This document shows, piece by piece, positions 22,073-29,899 of a DNA stretch of 41,981 nucleotides. Below the pieces are notes generated by a model. That model ran no database searches and was not told where the DNA came from. It was given only the letters and a program-made list of their open reading frames with translations. Source of the stretch: Desulfocapsa sp. (GTDB lineage: Bacteria > Desulfobacterota > Desulfobulbia > Desulfobulbales > Desulfocapsaceae); contig JAQYVF010000038.1 of NCBI GenBank assembly GCA_030145625.1, positions 1 through 41,981 of the forward strand, given 5' to 3'. The position numbers were made by a program, and so were the translations under genes. Position 1 is the stretch's first letter; each line of letters opens with the position of its first letter.

Positions 22073-25000
22073 TTATGGTTTTGGTCTGGGTGATGGTTTA
22101 GGGCCTGGATATGGACTTTTAATACATGCATAAGCCCATTTAGAGTATAAATCTGGGTCCTTTGCCCGGACACAATTCATAATAGCTTCAGATAGAAAAC
22201 TTGCGTCATATTTATCCATAAAATAACACTGATCTTCCGCTGTATGCCCTATTTCTTTCCTACACTTTTCTTTGAGCTTCTGAATTTTCCGTCCTAAATA
22301 TAAACATTTTCCGATATCCAGAAGGCTTTCTCCAGTTGGGTCAAAAAAGTTGATCGGATTTCCGCCCACATACGCATACAGATTGATACCGCCTTGCAAT
22401 CCAATAGGATCAGCAGAGATATACCGCCCGGTAGCAGGATCATAATACCTATTCCAATTATAATGCAACCCAGTCTCCCCATCAAAATACTGTCCCGGAA
22501 ACCGTATATTACTAACAACACTTTCCGTTCCCACCTGAGCCTCGCCAAAGGGCAGATAAGCCGCCTGCCAAACAATATTGCCTAGCCCATCAATTAATTG
22601 CTGGGGGGTACCAAGGTGATCATTGATATAATAGTACAAGCCAGCATTGTTTTCATACTCTCTGAGCGCCAACGGCTCACCGTCAAGATAAAAATATTCT
22701 CTTAAAATCGTCCCACCTGTGCTGGTTTCTGAAATCAATTGATTATTCAGATCATAGTGGTAATGGATGGTAACCCCACCAGTGGTTTTACGCACCCTTC
22801 TGTTGCTGGAATCATACGCATAGGTGGCAAGAACAGCACTGTTCTTATCCACCTGGATGAGTCTGTTTAACGCATCATAGATGAAGGTGTGAAGGCCGTC
22901 GGAGGTAATATTTCCATTGTCATCATAGGCATAAATCTTCGGCGTGTTGCCGGTGAAACTCGCCAGCTGATTAGTATTTATATTATAGGTGTAGGCAATG
23001 GACTCATCGGCTACCGTTAAGGGTGGGAGATTGGAAATTTCTGTTACATGCCCATCACCGTCTCGTGTATAGGTGGAGTCAAAGAGTCCGGCCTGGATTC
23101 GGGAAACATTATAGCGCTCATCAACTGTCTTGGTTAGGGTTGTCGAGCCTGCTATGTCTCCATTTGTTAGGGGCCCAAACGGTTTTCGTTGTATGGTAGT
23201 CATTAAGGATATTGGTGTAGCATCCTCAAGCGTTACGGCAGTAATCTGACCATCGAGGTCACGACTATAGCTAACAGCGCTCCCTCCGGTACCAGGATAC
23301 GTCATGCTGTCCAACTGACCAGTAGTAGAATCCCACAAATAGCTGGTTGTATAAGTCGTTGTCCCAAGAATACGTATCTCGTTTGTGAGTTGTCCCAAAG
23401 AGTTATAGGAAAAGGAGCGGCTCCCCTCTTCATCGGTTACCAAACCAAGTTTTCCTATCCCGTTAGGACCATTCAGGTCATATTGCAAACTGATGACCTG
23501 CTCGGTCGCTCCCATAGGGTATTTTTGATTTGCAAGTCTATTGAGGGCGTCATACTCGAAGCTTATCGTTTGGCCTTTTGCATCAACAAAGGAAATCAAA
23601 TTATCAGCTTTGTCATAGTCATATGTGGTTAGGCCCGTGTCAGGGGCATCCCGCTCTTGCCTCCTGCCAAAATCATCATAGACAAAATTGGTCATTTCGC
23701 CATCAGCAGCCATGACCCATAGCAGATTGTCCTTTTTATCATAGTGATAAAGGATGATACTGTCGAGATCGGGTACATGATCAGGATAAACAGTTGTGTC
23801 AACAATGTCCTTTTCTATGACATTTTTCAAACGATTAAGATTGTCATACGCATATATCGTTTTCAGGAAACCGGAGGAATTTATTGTTTCTACCAGGTTG
23901 CCCATCTTGTCGTAGTCAGCAATACTCTCATCAATACGCCCGGCCACTAGCTCTGGATACACTGTTGTTGTCCGACGAACGGCATCAGGATTTTCACTCA
24001 CCAGATTCTCATCTATATATTCGGTATCCAGGTAACGAGTAAGGCTGCTGTTCTCTTCATCCCAGACCTCTGTTCTTTCGACCCTTCCCTCGCTATCATA
24101 AAAATATTTAATAGAATTTTGCAGATTATCACTGATTGTTTGCAACTGCCCATCAGCGGAATAAACATAAGTTATAACATAATTTCCTCCACTCCCCGGC
24201 GAGGTGCTTGTTTTAAGCTTTCCGTCATCATAATAGGTGTGGGTAGTAACGATTCCTCCGGTTGTAGACGACTCAAGCCGACCGTTATCTGCATTATAGA
24301 CACGGGTTGTCACCAAGCCATTTGCCGCAGTGATTGTCTCTGCTTCACCGTAGAAGTTATAGTTACTATAGGTTGTCACATGTCCAAGAGCATTTGTAAT
24401 CGTAAACAACTGGCCTTGATTAAGGCCCTGACTACTGTCATTGGGATAATAGGAAAAGTCTACCGTATCATCACCATCAACAATATCGTCTCTTGGTCCG
24501 TTAATTGTGGTTATCCGGCCATCACTGTTGCGAGGAGTACTGGTTGTTCTGGTGATTGCGGTACCTTGATCAAATCCATCTTCTTTTTTACTGAGGAGAT
24601 TACCATTGCTATCATATGTCAATGTGACAACACTGTCTCCAGTGGAAGCTATTGAAGAGGTAATGATTTTTTTAAGAAGATTATCTGCACTGAAATATTT
24701 ATCAGTGGTGCGCCAATCAACTGTCCCTAGCGCTTCAGTAATGGTATCTTTGCGCAAGCCTTCTGCATCATAGGTGGTGCCATAGGTATATTCTGTGACA
24801 ACAGTCTCAAGGTCTGCGGCATCTTTACTTACGGTCTTGAGAATCACCCGCCCACGATCATCATAGACGTAAGAAGTATCAGAACTGGTACTGCATGAAC
24901 TACACCCAACCCCCTCAATGGATTCAACCATCACAATCCCGTTGACTATTTCGAGGGTATAAGTTGTTAACACTCCTAAACTATTTGTAATCTCTCTCTT

Positions 25001-25876
25001 ATTGTAAGCTGTATAAGCAATGGTAACTTTGTTTTGTTCGCTGGCACTGTCCCCTTTGACTGAACTGGTCACCCGGTCGAGGACATCATATCCCACCGTG
25101 AGGATAATTTTCCCTTCTTCATCCTCAATACCAGTGAGATTGTGTGTATCAAGGGGGTCGCCATAACTATAATTGATGCTCGTTCCATCTGGCTTGGTGA
25201 CAGTTATCAAGTTGATATTACTGTCATAAAGATAGGAGGTGATTTTGGATGTGCCATTAAAGGATGATGTGACCGAATCTAATTGTCCACTTTGGTCATT
25301 AAAATCAAACTCCAGACTTCTCCCAAAATTATTTTCAATCTTGAGATCGACGCCGGTATAAGTGTAAGTGAGACTATTACCATTCTTGTCAGTGACACTC
25401 TTAAGGAGCTTGTTGCTGTCAATGCCGCCAAAGAGCTTGACTGTTCCGTTTGGCTCCTTAAGCTGATAGTCATCCGCCACCTGTGTAATAACCCGTTCCT
25501 TGCCGGTTTCATTGATCCATTGCCCTGAGCCGTTGTCAATAAAATGAACAGCACGGCCACCCGGTTGGGCAAGGATGATATCAGGAGAACCAATGGTTAA
25601 CTTCTCACTAAACCCACCTGTCCAGCCATAACCAAGGGGACCGAACTCGTCACTTTGGCTGTTATATGTCCGGGTAAAGGTGAGATCTATCCCTGGGCTT
25701 GCTAGCTTCACATCGGTGGCAGCAAGGTATTTATTGCCTGTTCCGAAGTTTATCTGGTGGTCCCCGATATAAGGTTGTGTTCCTGCTATGGCGTTATACG
25801 CACAGAGACAGAAACCAGCCCAAAGAAGAAGTGAGATGAATGAATATCGGCTTATGGCTTTTTTCACGTTTTTCAT
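22073..25876 (-). CDS. Secreted Rhs/YD-repeat protein with variable C-terminal tip
   Basis: I start at ATG 25876 (MKNVKKAISRYSF); an upstream TTG would add 15 residues before the signal peptide. The 1267-residue protein has a signal peptide (1-31), an N-terminal G-D-H-Q-I-N-F-G-T-G-N-K-Y domain (DUF6531-like), many YD repeats forming a beta cocoon, and the Rhs core ending D-P-I-G-L-Q-G-G-I-N-L-Y-A-Y..N-P-I-N-F-F-D-P-T-G. The 85 residues after that are a unique tip with five cysteines and a Pro/Lys-rich end. Rhs tips are often toxins; I recognise no toxin fold here. Sec export rather than a PAAR/T6SS link is indicated. Confidence 0.9.
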   Translation of the reverse strand: MKNVKKAISRYSFISLLLWAGFCLCAYNAIAGTQPYIGDHQINFGTGNKYLAATDVKLASPGIDLTFTRTYNSQSDEFGPLGYGWTGGFSEKLTIGSPDIILAQPGGRAVHFIDNGSGQWINETGKERVITQVADDYQLKEPNGTVKLFGGIDSNKLLKSVTDKNGNSLTYTYTGVDLKIENNFGRSLEFDFNDQSGQLDSVTSSFNGTSKITSYLYDSNINLITVTKPDGTSINYSYGDPLDTHNLTGIEDEEGKIILTVGYDVLDRVTSSVKGDSASEQNKVTIAYTAYNKREITNSLGVLTTYTLEIVNGIVMVESIEGVGCSSCSTSSDTSYVYDDRGRVILKTVSKDAADLETVVTEYTYGTTYDAEGLRKDTITEALGTVDWRTTDKYFSADNLLKKIITSSIASTGDSVVTLTYDSNGNLLSKKEDGFDQGTAITRTTSTPRNSDGRITTINGPRDDIVDGDDTVDFSYYPNDSSQGLNQGQLFTITNALGHVTTYSNYNFYGEAETITAANGLVTTRVYNADNGRLESSTTGGIVTTHTYYDDGKLKTSTSPGSGGNYVITYVYSADGQLQTISDNLQNSIKYFYDSEGRVERTEVWDEENSSLTRYLDTEYIDENLVSENPDAVRRTTTVYPELVAGRIDESIADYDKMGNLVETINSSGFLKTIYAYDNLNRLKNVIEKDIVDTTVYPDHVPDLDSIILYHYDKKDNLLWVMAADGEMTNFVYDDFGRRQERDAPDTGLTTYDYDKADNLISFVDAKGQTISFEYDALNRLANQKYPMGATEQVISLQYDLNGPNGIGKLGLVTDEEGSRSFSYNSLGQLTNEIRILGTTTYTTSYLWDSTTGQLDSMTYPGTGGSAVSYSRDLDGQITAVTLEDATPISLMTTIQRKPFGPLTNGDIAGSTTLTKTVDERYNVSRIQAGLFDSTYTRDGDGHVTEISNLPPLTVADESIAYTYNINTNQLASFTGNTPKIYAYDDNGNITSDGLHTFIYDALNRLIQVDKNSAVLATYAYDSSNRRVRKTTGGVTIHYHYDLNNQLISETSTGGTILREYFYLDGEPLALREYENNAGLYYYINDHLGTPQQLIDGLGNIVWQAAYLPFGEAQVGTESVVSNIRFPGQYFDGETGLHYNWNRYYDPATGRYISADPIGLQGGINLYAYVGGNPINFFDPTGESLLDIGKCLYLGRKIQKLKEKCRKEIGHTAEDQCYFMDKYDASFLSEAIMNCVRAKDPDLYSKWAYACIKSPYPGPKPSPRPKP

Positions 25877-25963
25877 CGTATTACCAAGGTCGTCTGTTGA
25901 ATGATAAATGTACTTCAGCAAGTGGCTGATTTATTTCATAAAATAAAATCAAGTATCTTGATA

Positions 25964-26770
25964 TCAGCTATCTATTATTAAAAAATATTTGAGCAATCTC
26001 TGTTTGGGATTTGAGTCTGCATCTCCAGGATCGGTTCCTTCAGCAACCTCTAGGCCATCGAGGTAACCATCATTATCGGAATCAGAATCATGTAAATTAT
26101 CGAGGCTGTCTCCATCAATATCTGCATTCCAGTCATTTCCCCAGAGAGTACGCTCTGCACCGTCATCCAATCCATCTGCATCGGTATCAGCCAGGTTGGG
26201 ATCGGTAAAATAGACTTCAAGCTCCTCACCATCCTGGATACCATCACCATCAGTGTCAACCCTAATGACAGAGAAGTTCCAAACTGGTCCTTCCGCTATC
26301 AAGCCGCCCTGATCTTTAGCGACGATCTTCCAAGAGTAGGATGTATTGGCAACAAGATCGGTTACGTTCATTGTTGTTTCAGTAATATCCTGCAGTAAGA
26401 GAGCGGGATCTGTGGTTTCATCTAAATAAAGGTCATATGTGACGATATCCCACGTATTAGGGTCTCCTCCGGTCCAAAACAGTTCCGCCCCATAATAAAC
26501 ATCCATATCTACGGCACCATCTACAGGAAACGGATTGGAAGGAATATATGGATTAAGATTGACGGTAATAGAGCTTTTAACGCTTCTATTACCCAGGGAA
26601 TCGTATTGGTAGGTAATGGCCAGGCCATTGTCGTAGGTGGCTTTTTTTACACGATGTTTACTGTCATACTGGTAAGTAACTGCACCTGCCAAGGTAGGAC
26701 CCGCTAAAAAGGCCAAGCACAATAGAAACAGAGAAACATATTTACAAGATAGTACTCTTGTTCTCTTCAT
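25964..26770 (-). CDS. Secreted YD-repeat, fibronectin-III and TSP3-repeat protein
   Basis: ATG 26770 (MKRTRVLSCK) begins a signal peptide of about 28 residues; a GTG four codons upstream is possible. The 268-residue protein has two YD repeats (Y-Q-Y-D-S-K-H-R, Y-Q-Y-D-S-L-G-N-R), a fibronectin type III domain (about 72-170) and calcium-binding thrombospondin type 3 repeats (D-T-D-G-D-G-I-Q-D-G, D-T-D-A-D-G-L-D-D-G, D-S-D-N-D-G-Y-L-D-G). It lies 87 bp before the Rhs gene on the same strand. A surface-exposed, calcium-stabilised partner of the Rhs protein is the likely role, inferred from shared YD repeats and position. Confidence 0.8.
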   Translation of the reverse strand: MKRTRVLSCKYVSLFLLCLAFLAGPTLAGAVTYQYDSKHRVKKATYDNGLAITYQYDSLGNRSVKSSITVNLNPYIPSNPFPVDGAVDMDVYYGAELFWTGGDPNTWDIVTYDLYLDETTDPALLLQDITETTMNVTDLVANTSYSWKIVAKDQGGLIAEGPVWNFSVIRVDTDGDGIQDGEELEVYFTDPNLADTDADGLDDGAERTLWGNDWNADIDGDSLDNLHDSDSDNDGYLDGLEVAEGTDPGDADSNPKQRLLKYFLIIDS

Positions 26771-26915
26771 CTCTCTTCTCACTCCCGAAAAGATTTTATG
26801 TATATACGACTCAAACCTACTAATACCAGTCAGGTTTATTCAAATAATTAGATAATGGGTGAATCGTCACCTTGAGAAAACGTTGTTGCCTAGTTTTCAA
26901 GGGGAATTATTTATC

Positions 26916-27269
26916 TTATTGAGCAACCGCAAAGTAATTAGGGACAAGAGAGTCGCCAAAAGTAGGTAAATCAGAACAGGTGTAGCTGTCGGTTATATAT
27001 TTTACAACCACCGATTGACTATTTTCAAAAGCAGTTTTCGCCAACCCATACCATTGCAGACAAACTACTGCATCGATACCACCCCATTCTTCGTCCTGTG
27101 TGTTGCAAAGCAATGTAGCACTAGGAGTGGCTGTCCATGAGCCTTGTATATATAAAGCTCCGCTACTATATAATGTTATATTGTTAATTTCCCCTGAACA
27201 CCATATAGTTCCTGCTTGTGCACTTGGAACAACAAAAAACATTAACAGAACCAGGATAATTTTCTTCAT
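26916..27269 (-). CDS. Small secreted protein
   Basis: The start at 27269 (MKKIILVLLMFF) has GGAG six bases upstream; an ATG four codons earlier is less well placed. The 117-residue product has a signal peptide (cleavage after A-Q-A near residue 19) and a small beta-rich mature domain with four cysteines. It lacks the four-cysteine module and the N-G-P-P tail. No known family. It belongs to the same minus-strand run of secreted proteins. Confidence 0.6.
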   Translation of the reverse strand: MKKIILVLLMFFVVPSAQAGTIWCSGEINNITLYSSGALYIQGSWTATPSATLLCNTQDEEWGGIDAVVCLQWYGLAKTAFENSQSVVVKYITDSYTCSDLPTFGDSLVPNYFAVAQ

Positions 27270-27436
27270 TTTTCTCTCCATTTTTGTTTTTATTTACATC
27301 ACTTAAATGAATATCACGGGAACACAATACAATTGCCAATGGTATTGTGACCGCAGACCCAATTATTGCCATCATTATCATTTTAATTATACAGTTCTTT
27401 CAGTATCGAGTTTGCAACATGGTAGGCCAGTTACTG

Positions 27437-28192
27437 TTAATTCTCACATGTTGGTGGACCGGCATTTTGTGGGACATAGGAACAAAGGCCCTCACAGGTC
27501 TCATTGCTCCATTTGATTATGTCCTGAACTGAACCACACTCTACAATCTTGGCATTGTATTCATCATTACAATCCTCATCAGGAAGACAGTGGCCCTCAC
27601 ATGTCTCTTCATCAATGAAATATTTGTCAGCCCCACCACATTCCATAATTTTAAGAAGTTTTTCTTCTATACAAGGAGGACAAGAAGCGGGTAATTCAGT
27701 ACCACTCGGCCCATCATATGTATATCCGCTTGTATCCGCTACACGTTCATAGTGAGTGTAAGAATCATTAGGAATCCAGTCCCCGTTTACATTTGCATAC
27801 AGGACTATAAGACCACGTCTAATATAATGCGGACCTGACCCTTCGTCAGGATAGTGTTGTAGTTCTTTGACCATACGCCCTACATAGTAGGCATCGTCAT
27901 GGTGAAAGCCTGTTGTAAGATAATTTGTTGTTGAACTATCTGCGGTGTAGCTAGTGTTACTTTCTAAATAAAATATACAATCTCTATCAGCAAAAAGAGC
28001 GGCAAAGACTTGAACCGGAGAAACAAAAAATAAAAATATAAATATAAATATTTTACCCTTTGCCATACGCTTGAAAAAGGCGATCCCGACAACGACACCC
28101 AGGACGATTCCGAGGATAGGAAGTCCGGCAGTAAGAGCGGTGGTCAACTGACCTGTGATTTCGGTTACTGCACCTGCATAATCTACAACCAT
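27437..28192 (-). CDS. Secreted cysteine-module protein B with coat-like N-terminus
   Basis: The 251-residue ORF has two parts. Residues 1-45 (V-V-D-Y-A-G-A-V-T-E-I-T..L-P-I-L-G-I-V-L-G-V..F-F-K-R-M-A-K-G) resemble filamentous-phage major coat proteins: amphipathic start, one membrane helix, basic end. An internal Met (residue 44) begins what looks like a signal peptide (M-A-K-G-K-I-F-I-F-I-F-L-F-F..Q-V-F-A). After a unique middle region there are two C-x10-C-x12/13-C-x3-C modules, and residues 185-251 are nearly identical to the end of proteins A and C. Either one protein with two membrane helices or two products are made. A one-base change near 28063 would separate them. Confidence 0.6.
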   Translation of the reverse strand: MVVDYAGAVTEITGQLTTALTAGLPILGIVLGVVVGIAFFKRMAKGKIFIFIFLFFVSPVQVFAALFADRDCIFYLESNTSYTADSSTTNYLTTGFHHDDAYYVGRMVKELQHYPDEGSGPHYIRRGLIVLYANVNGDWIPNDSYTHYERVADTSGYTYDGPSGTELPASCPPCIEEKLLKIMECGGADKYFIDEETCEGHCLPDEDCNDEYNAKIVECGSVQDIIKWSNETCEGLCSYVPQNAGPPTCEN

Positions 28193-28206
28193 GATATAAA
28201 ATCTTT

Positions 28207-28250
28207 ATAAAAGAATAGGGGACAGACCATAAAAGAATAGGGGACAGACC
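28207..28250. repeat. 22-bp tandem duplication of a REP-type end
   Basis: A 22-base unit ending AATAGGGGACAGACC occurs twice head to tail (28207-28228 and 28229-28250), followed by ACGTTTACTCG. It matches the transposase-downstream end of the RAYT elements (GGTCAGACCACGTTTAATCG), but no transposase is present. It lies between the genes at 27437 and 28262 and is probably the scar of an element end. Confidence 0.75.
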
Positions 28251-28261
28251 ACGTTTACTCG

Positions 28262-29008
28262 TTACTGGTAATTTTCACACCTATCAGGTGGACCAGCATT
28301 TTGTGGAACATAAGAACATAAGCCCTCACAGGTCTCATTGCTCCATTTGATTATGTCCTGAACTAAACCACATTCTACAATTTTGGCATTGTATTCATCA
28401 GTACAATCATCATCGGGAAGACAATGGCCTTCACATGTTTCTCCATCAATGAAATATTTATCAGGACCGTCGCATTCTTGTTCGAGAGCTTGCCTTGCTT
28501 CCTGACATGTGCAAGTTCCATCACATTCTATTTCATCCCAATCGACATTTTCTTCGCCACCACATTCTTCTATAATTTGCTGGCGTGTTAAATCACAACA
28601 AGATGAAGCATAAGAATTTCTTCCAACACCTCTTGGGTCATTTACTAGCCAACGTGATTGATTGTTCAAGTAATATCCTTGGTCATGCCATTCACGATTT
28701 TCATAATAAACTGACTTTATTGTACCAATGTAAAAGGTGCACTCTTGATATTTATAACCACATTCATATTCACGAGAAAACTCTCCGGTTTCATCATTAT
28801 AGATAACCTCTCCTGTACCTATGCAATCCTGCCATGTATTAAAAGATGTTCCAGTTGCATAAATATTTTCATATATAAAGTGACATTCACCTGGCCATCC
28901 TTCAGCAAAAACATCCTTGACGGAACCCAAAAACGAAAACACCACCAGCAATCCAAGTACGATTAGCAGCAAGTGGAGTTTAAAAAATGATGAATCCGGA
29001 AGAACCAT
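28262..29008 (-). CDS. Secreted cysteine-module protein C (three modules)
   Basis: The 248-residue protein is the first gene of the reverse-strand island, with GAAGGAAT before the ATG. Its N-terminus (S-F-F-K-L-H-L-L-L-I-V-L-G-L-L-V-V-F, about 7-34) closely matches that of protein A, including the V-K-x-V-F-A cleavage region. A unique Tyr-rich region (35-130) is followed by three modules (C-x10-C-x12/13-C-x3-C, starting near 137, 167 and 202). Residues 179-246 are the shared C-terminal block ending N-A-G-P-P-D-R-C-E-N. Predicted extracytoplasmic and disulfide-bonded. No known family recognised. Confidence 0.7.
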   Translation of the reverse strand: MVLPDSSFFKLHLLLIVLGLLVVFSFLGSVKDVFAEGWPGECHFIYENIYATGTSFNTWQDCIGTGEVIYNDETGEFSREYECGYKYQECTFYIGTIKSVYYENREWHDQGYYLNNQSRWLVNDPRGVGRNSYASSCCDLTRQQIIEECGGEENVDWDEIECDGTCTCQEARQALEQECDGPDKYFIDGETCEGHCLPDDDCTDEYNAKIVECGLVQDIIKWSNETCEGLCSYVPQNAGPPDRCENYQ

Positions 29009-29668
29009 AAAAATTCCTTCAATTTAAACAAAATAGCAGGTTGGCTGCATTGAAGTTGCAACCTATCTGATTATTATAACATCCTAGTTAACACCCTTTG
29101 ATCGCTCAGAATTCTTTCTTTATTTTGAGCCAAAAATGAATCGCCATTCATCTAACCACAATCAGATTTCATTTGCAATAGGTAAATATACCTATTTTTA
29201 GCCTTAATTCTAAAAAAAATAAGCCAATAGAGGATAACAAACCACGGTTCACTGGAAAGTTGTCTTCACCAGGCCTCGTTCGCAGTTGCCGGGAGGTTTC
29301 TGTGTTATCAAGCGCTTCGGCTAATTGACAACCACCCCGACACCTTCCTTTTTAAGTAGCTTTATTTCAAGAGGTTACTACGAGCACCTACAGAAGATAA
29401 AAAACAAGCACTCCTTTATTTTATACTTCTTTCCTCTATGACCATTCCCGTGGCAGTCGGAATCCACCTTTTGCCAGTCTCTTTTTGAAGCCTAAGAAAC
29501 CATTTCAACAACAATCAGCAACTATCCTCCACAAGTAAAACTCTTCCCCAGGAGTTTCTATTCCCCAGGAGAATCTCCTCTGCAAGAGAAACTCTTCCCC
29601 AGGATACAACCCTCTTTTTTTTCTTTTCACGAACGCTCATACTCTCCTCATCATCAAAGGAGAAATGT
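29009..29668. other. Island right boundary and divergent control region
   Basis: These 660 bases separate the minus-strand island from the plus-strand head genes; both transcription units must start here. I see an 8-bp inverted repeat AATAGGTA/TACCTATT (29177-29184, 29189-29196) before the island genes. On the plus strand there is an exact TTGACA (29335-29340) with only a weak -10 match after it. AAACTCTTCCCCAGGA occurs twice (29538-29553 and 29589-29604), with a related TTCCCCAGGA between (29561-29570). No convincing gene. A late promoter for the head genes would have to lie here or read through the island. Confidence 0.45.
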
Positions 29669-29899
29669 ATGGCAAATGCAATCGAGCTGAGTACAGCGGT
29701 AAAAAACAGAGATGCTTGGGTAGCTGCCAGTGTGGCAGTTGCTTCCGGGAAATCGTATAAGATTGGCCAGCGGGCATTGACCCGTGCTGATGCTGCAGAA
29801 ATCATCCGGATGATCGACTACTGGCAGGCCTTGGTTGACAGGTTATCCAGGACCGTTGCTGGTATGCGTTGCAGGCAGGCGGTGCCCCTTGATAACTAA
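29669..29899 (+). CDS. Head-tail connector, gpW family
   Basis: The 76-residue protein follows AAGGAG. It shows the gpW pattern: an N-terminal helix, A-S-G-K-S-Y-K-I-G-Q-R-A-L-T-R-A-D and a second helix A-A-E-I-I-R-M-I-D-Y-W. In lambda, gpW (68 residues) stabilises packaged DNA and joins the portal to FII. It directly precedes the portal gene as in lambda. In lambda, W directly follows the terminase gene; here about 14 kb separates them. Confidence 0.8.
   Translation: MANAIELSTAVKNRDAWVAASVAVASGKSYKIGQRALTRADAAEIIRMIDYWQALVDRLSRTVAGMRCRQAVPLDN

Noticed and set aside
24119-24655. 178-residue plus-strand ORF inside the Rhs gene
   Set aside because: Antisense to YD repeats; the repetitive coding strand explains the open frame.
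16730-29008. Diversity-generating retroelement or CRISPR array
   Set aside because: No reverse transcriptase, no adenine-mutagenised variable repeat and no regularly spaced direct repeats; the similar gene ends are gene-sized duplications.
16429-29668. Complete filamentous prophage (inovirus) nested in the island
   Set aside because: Apart from one coat-like segment there is no Zot-type ATPase, rolling-circle replication protein or other inovirus gene.
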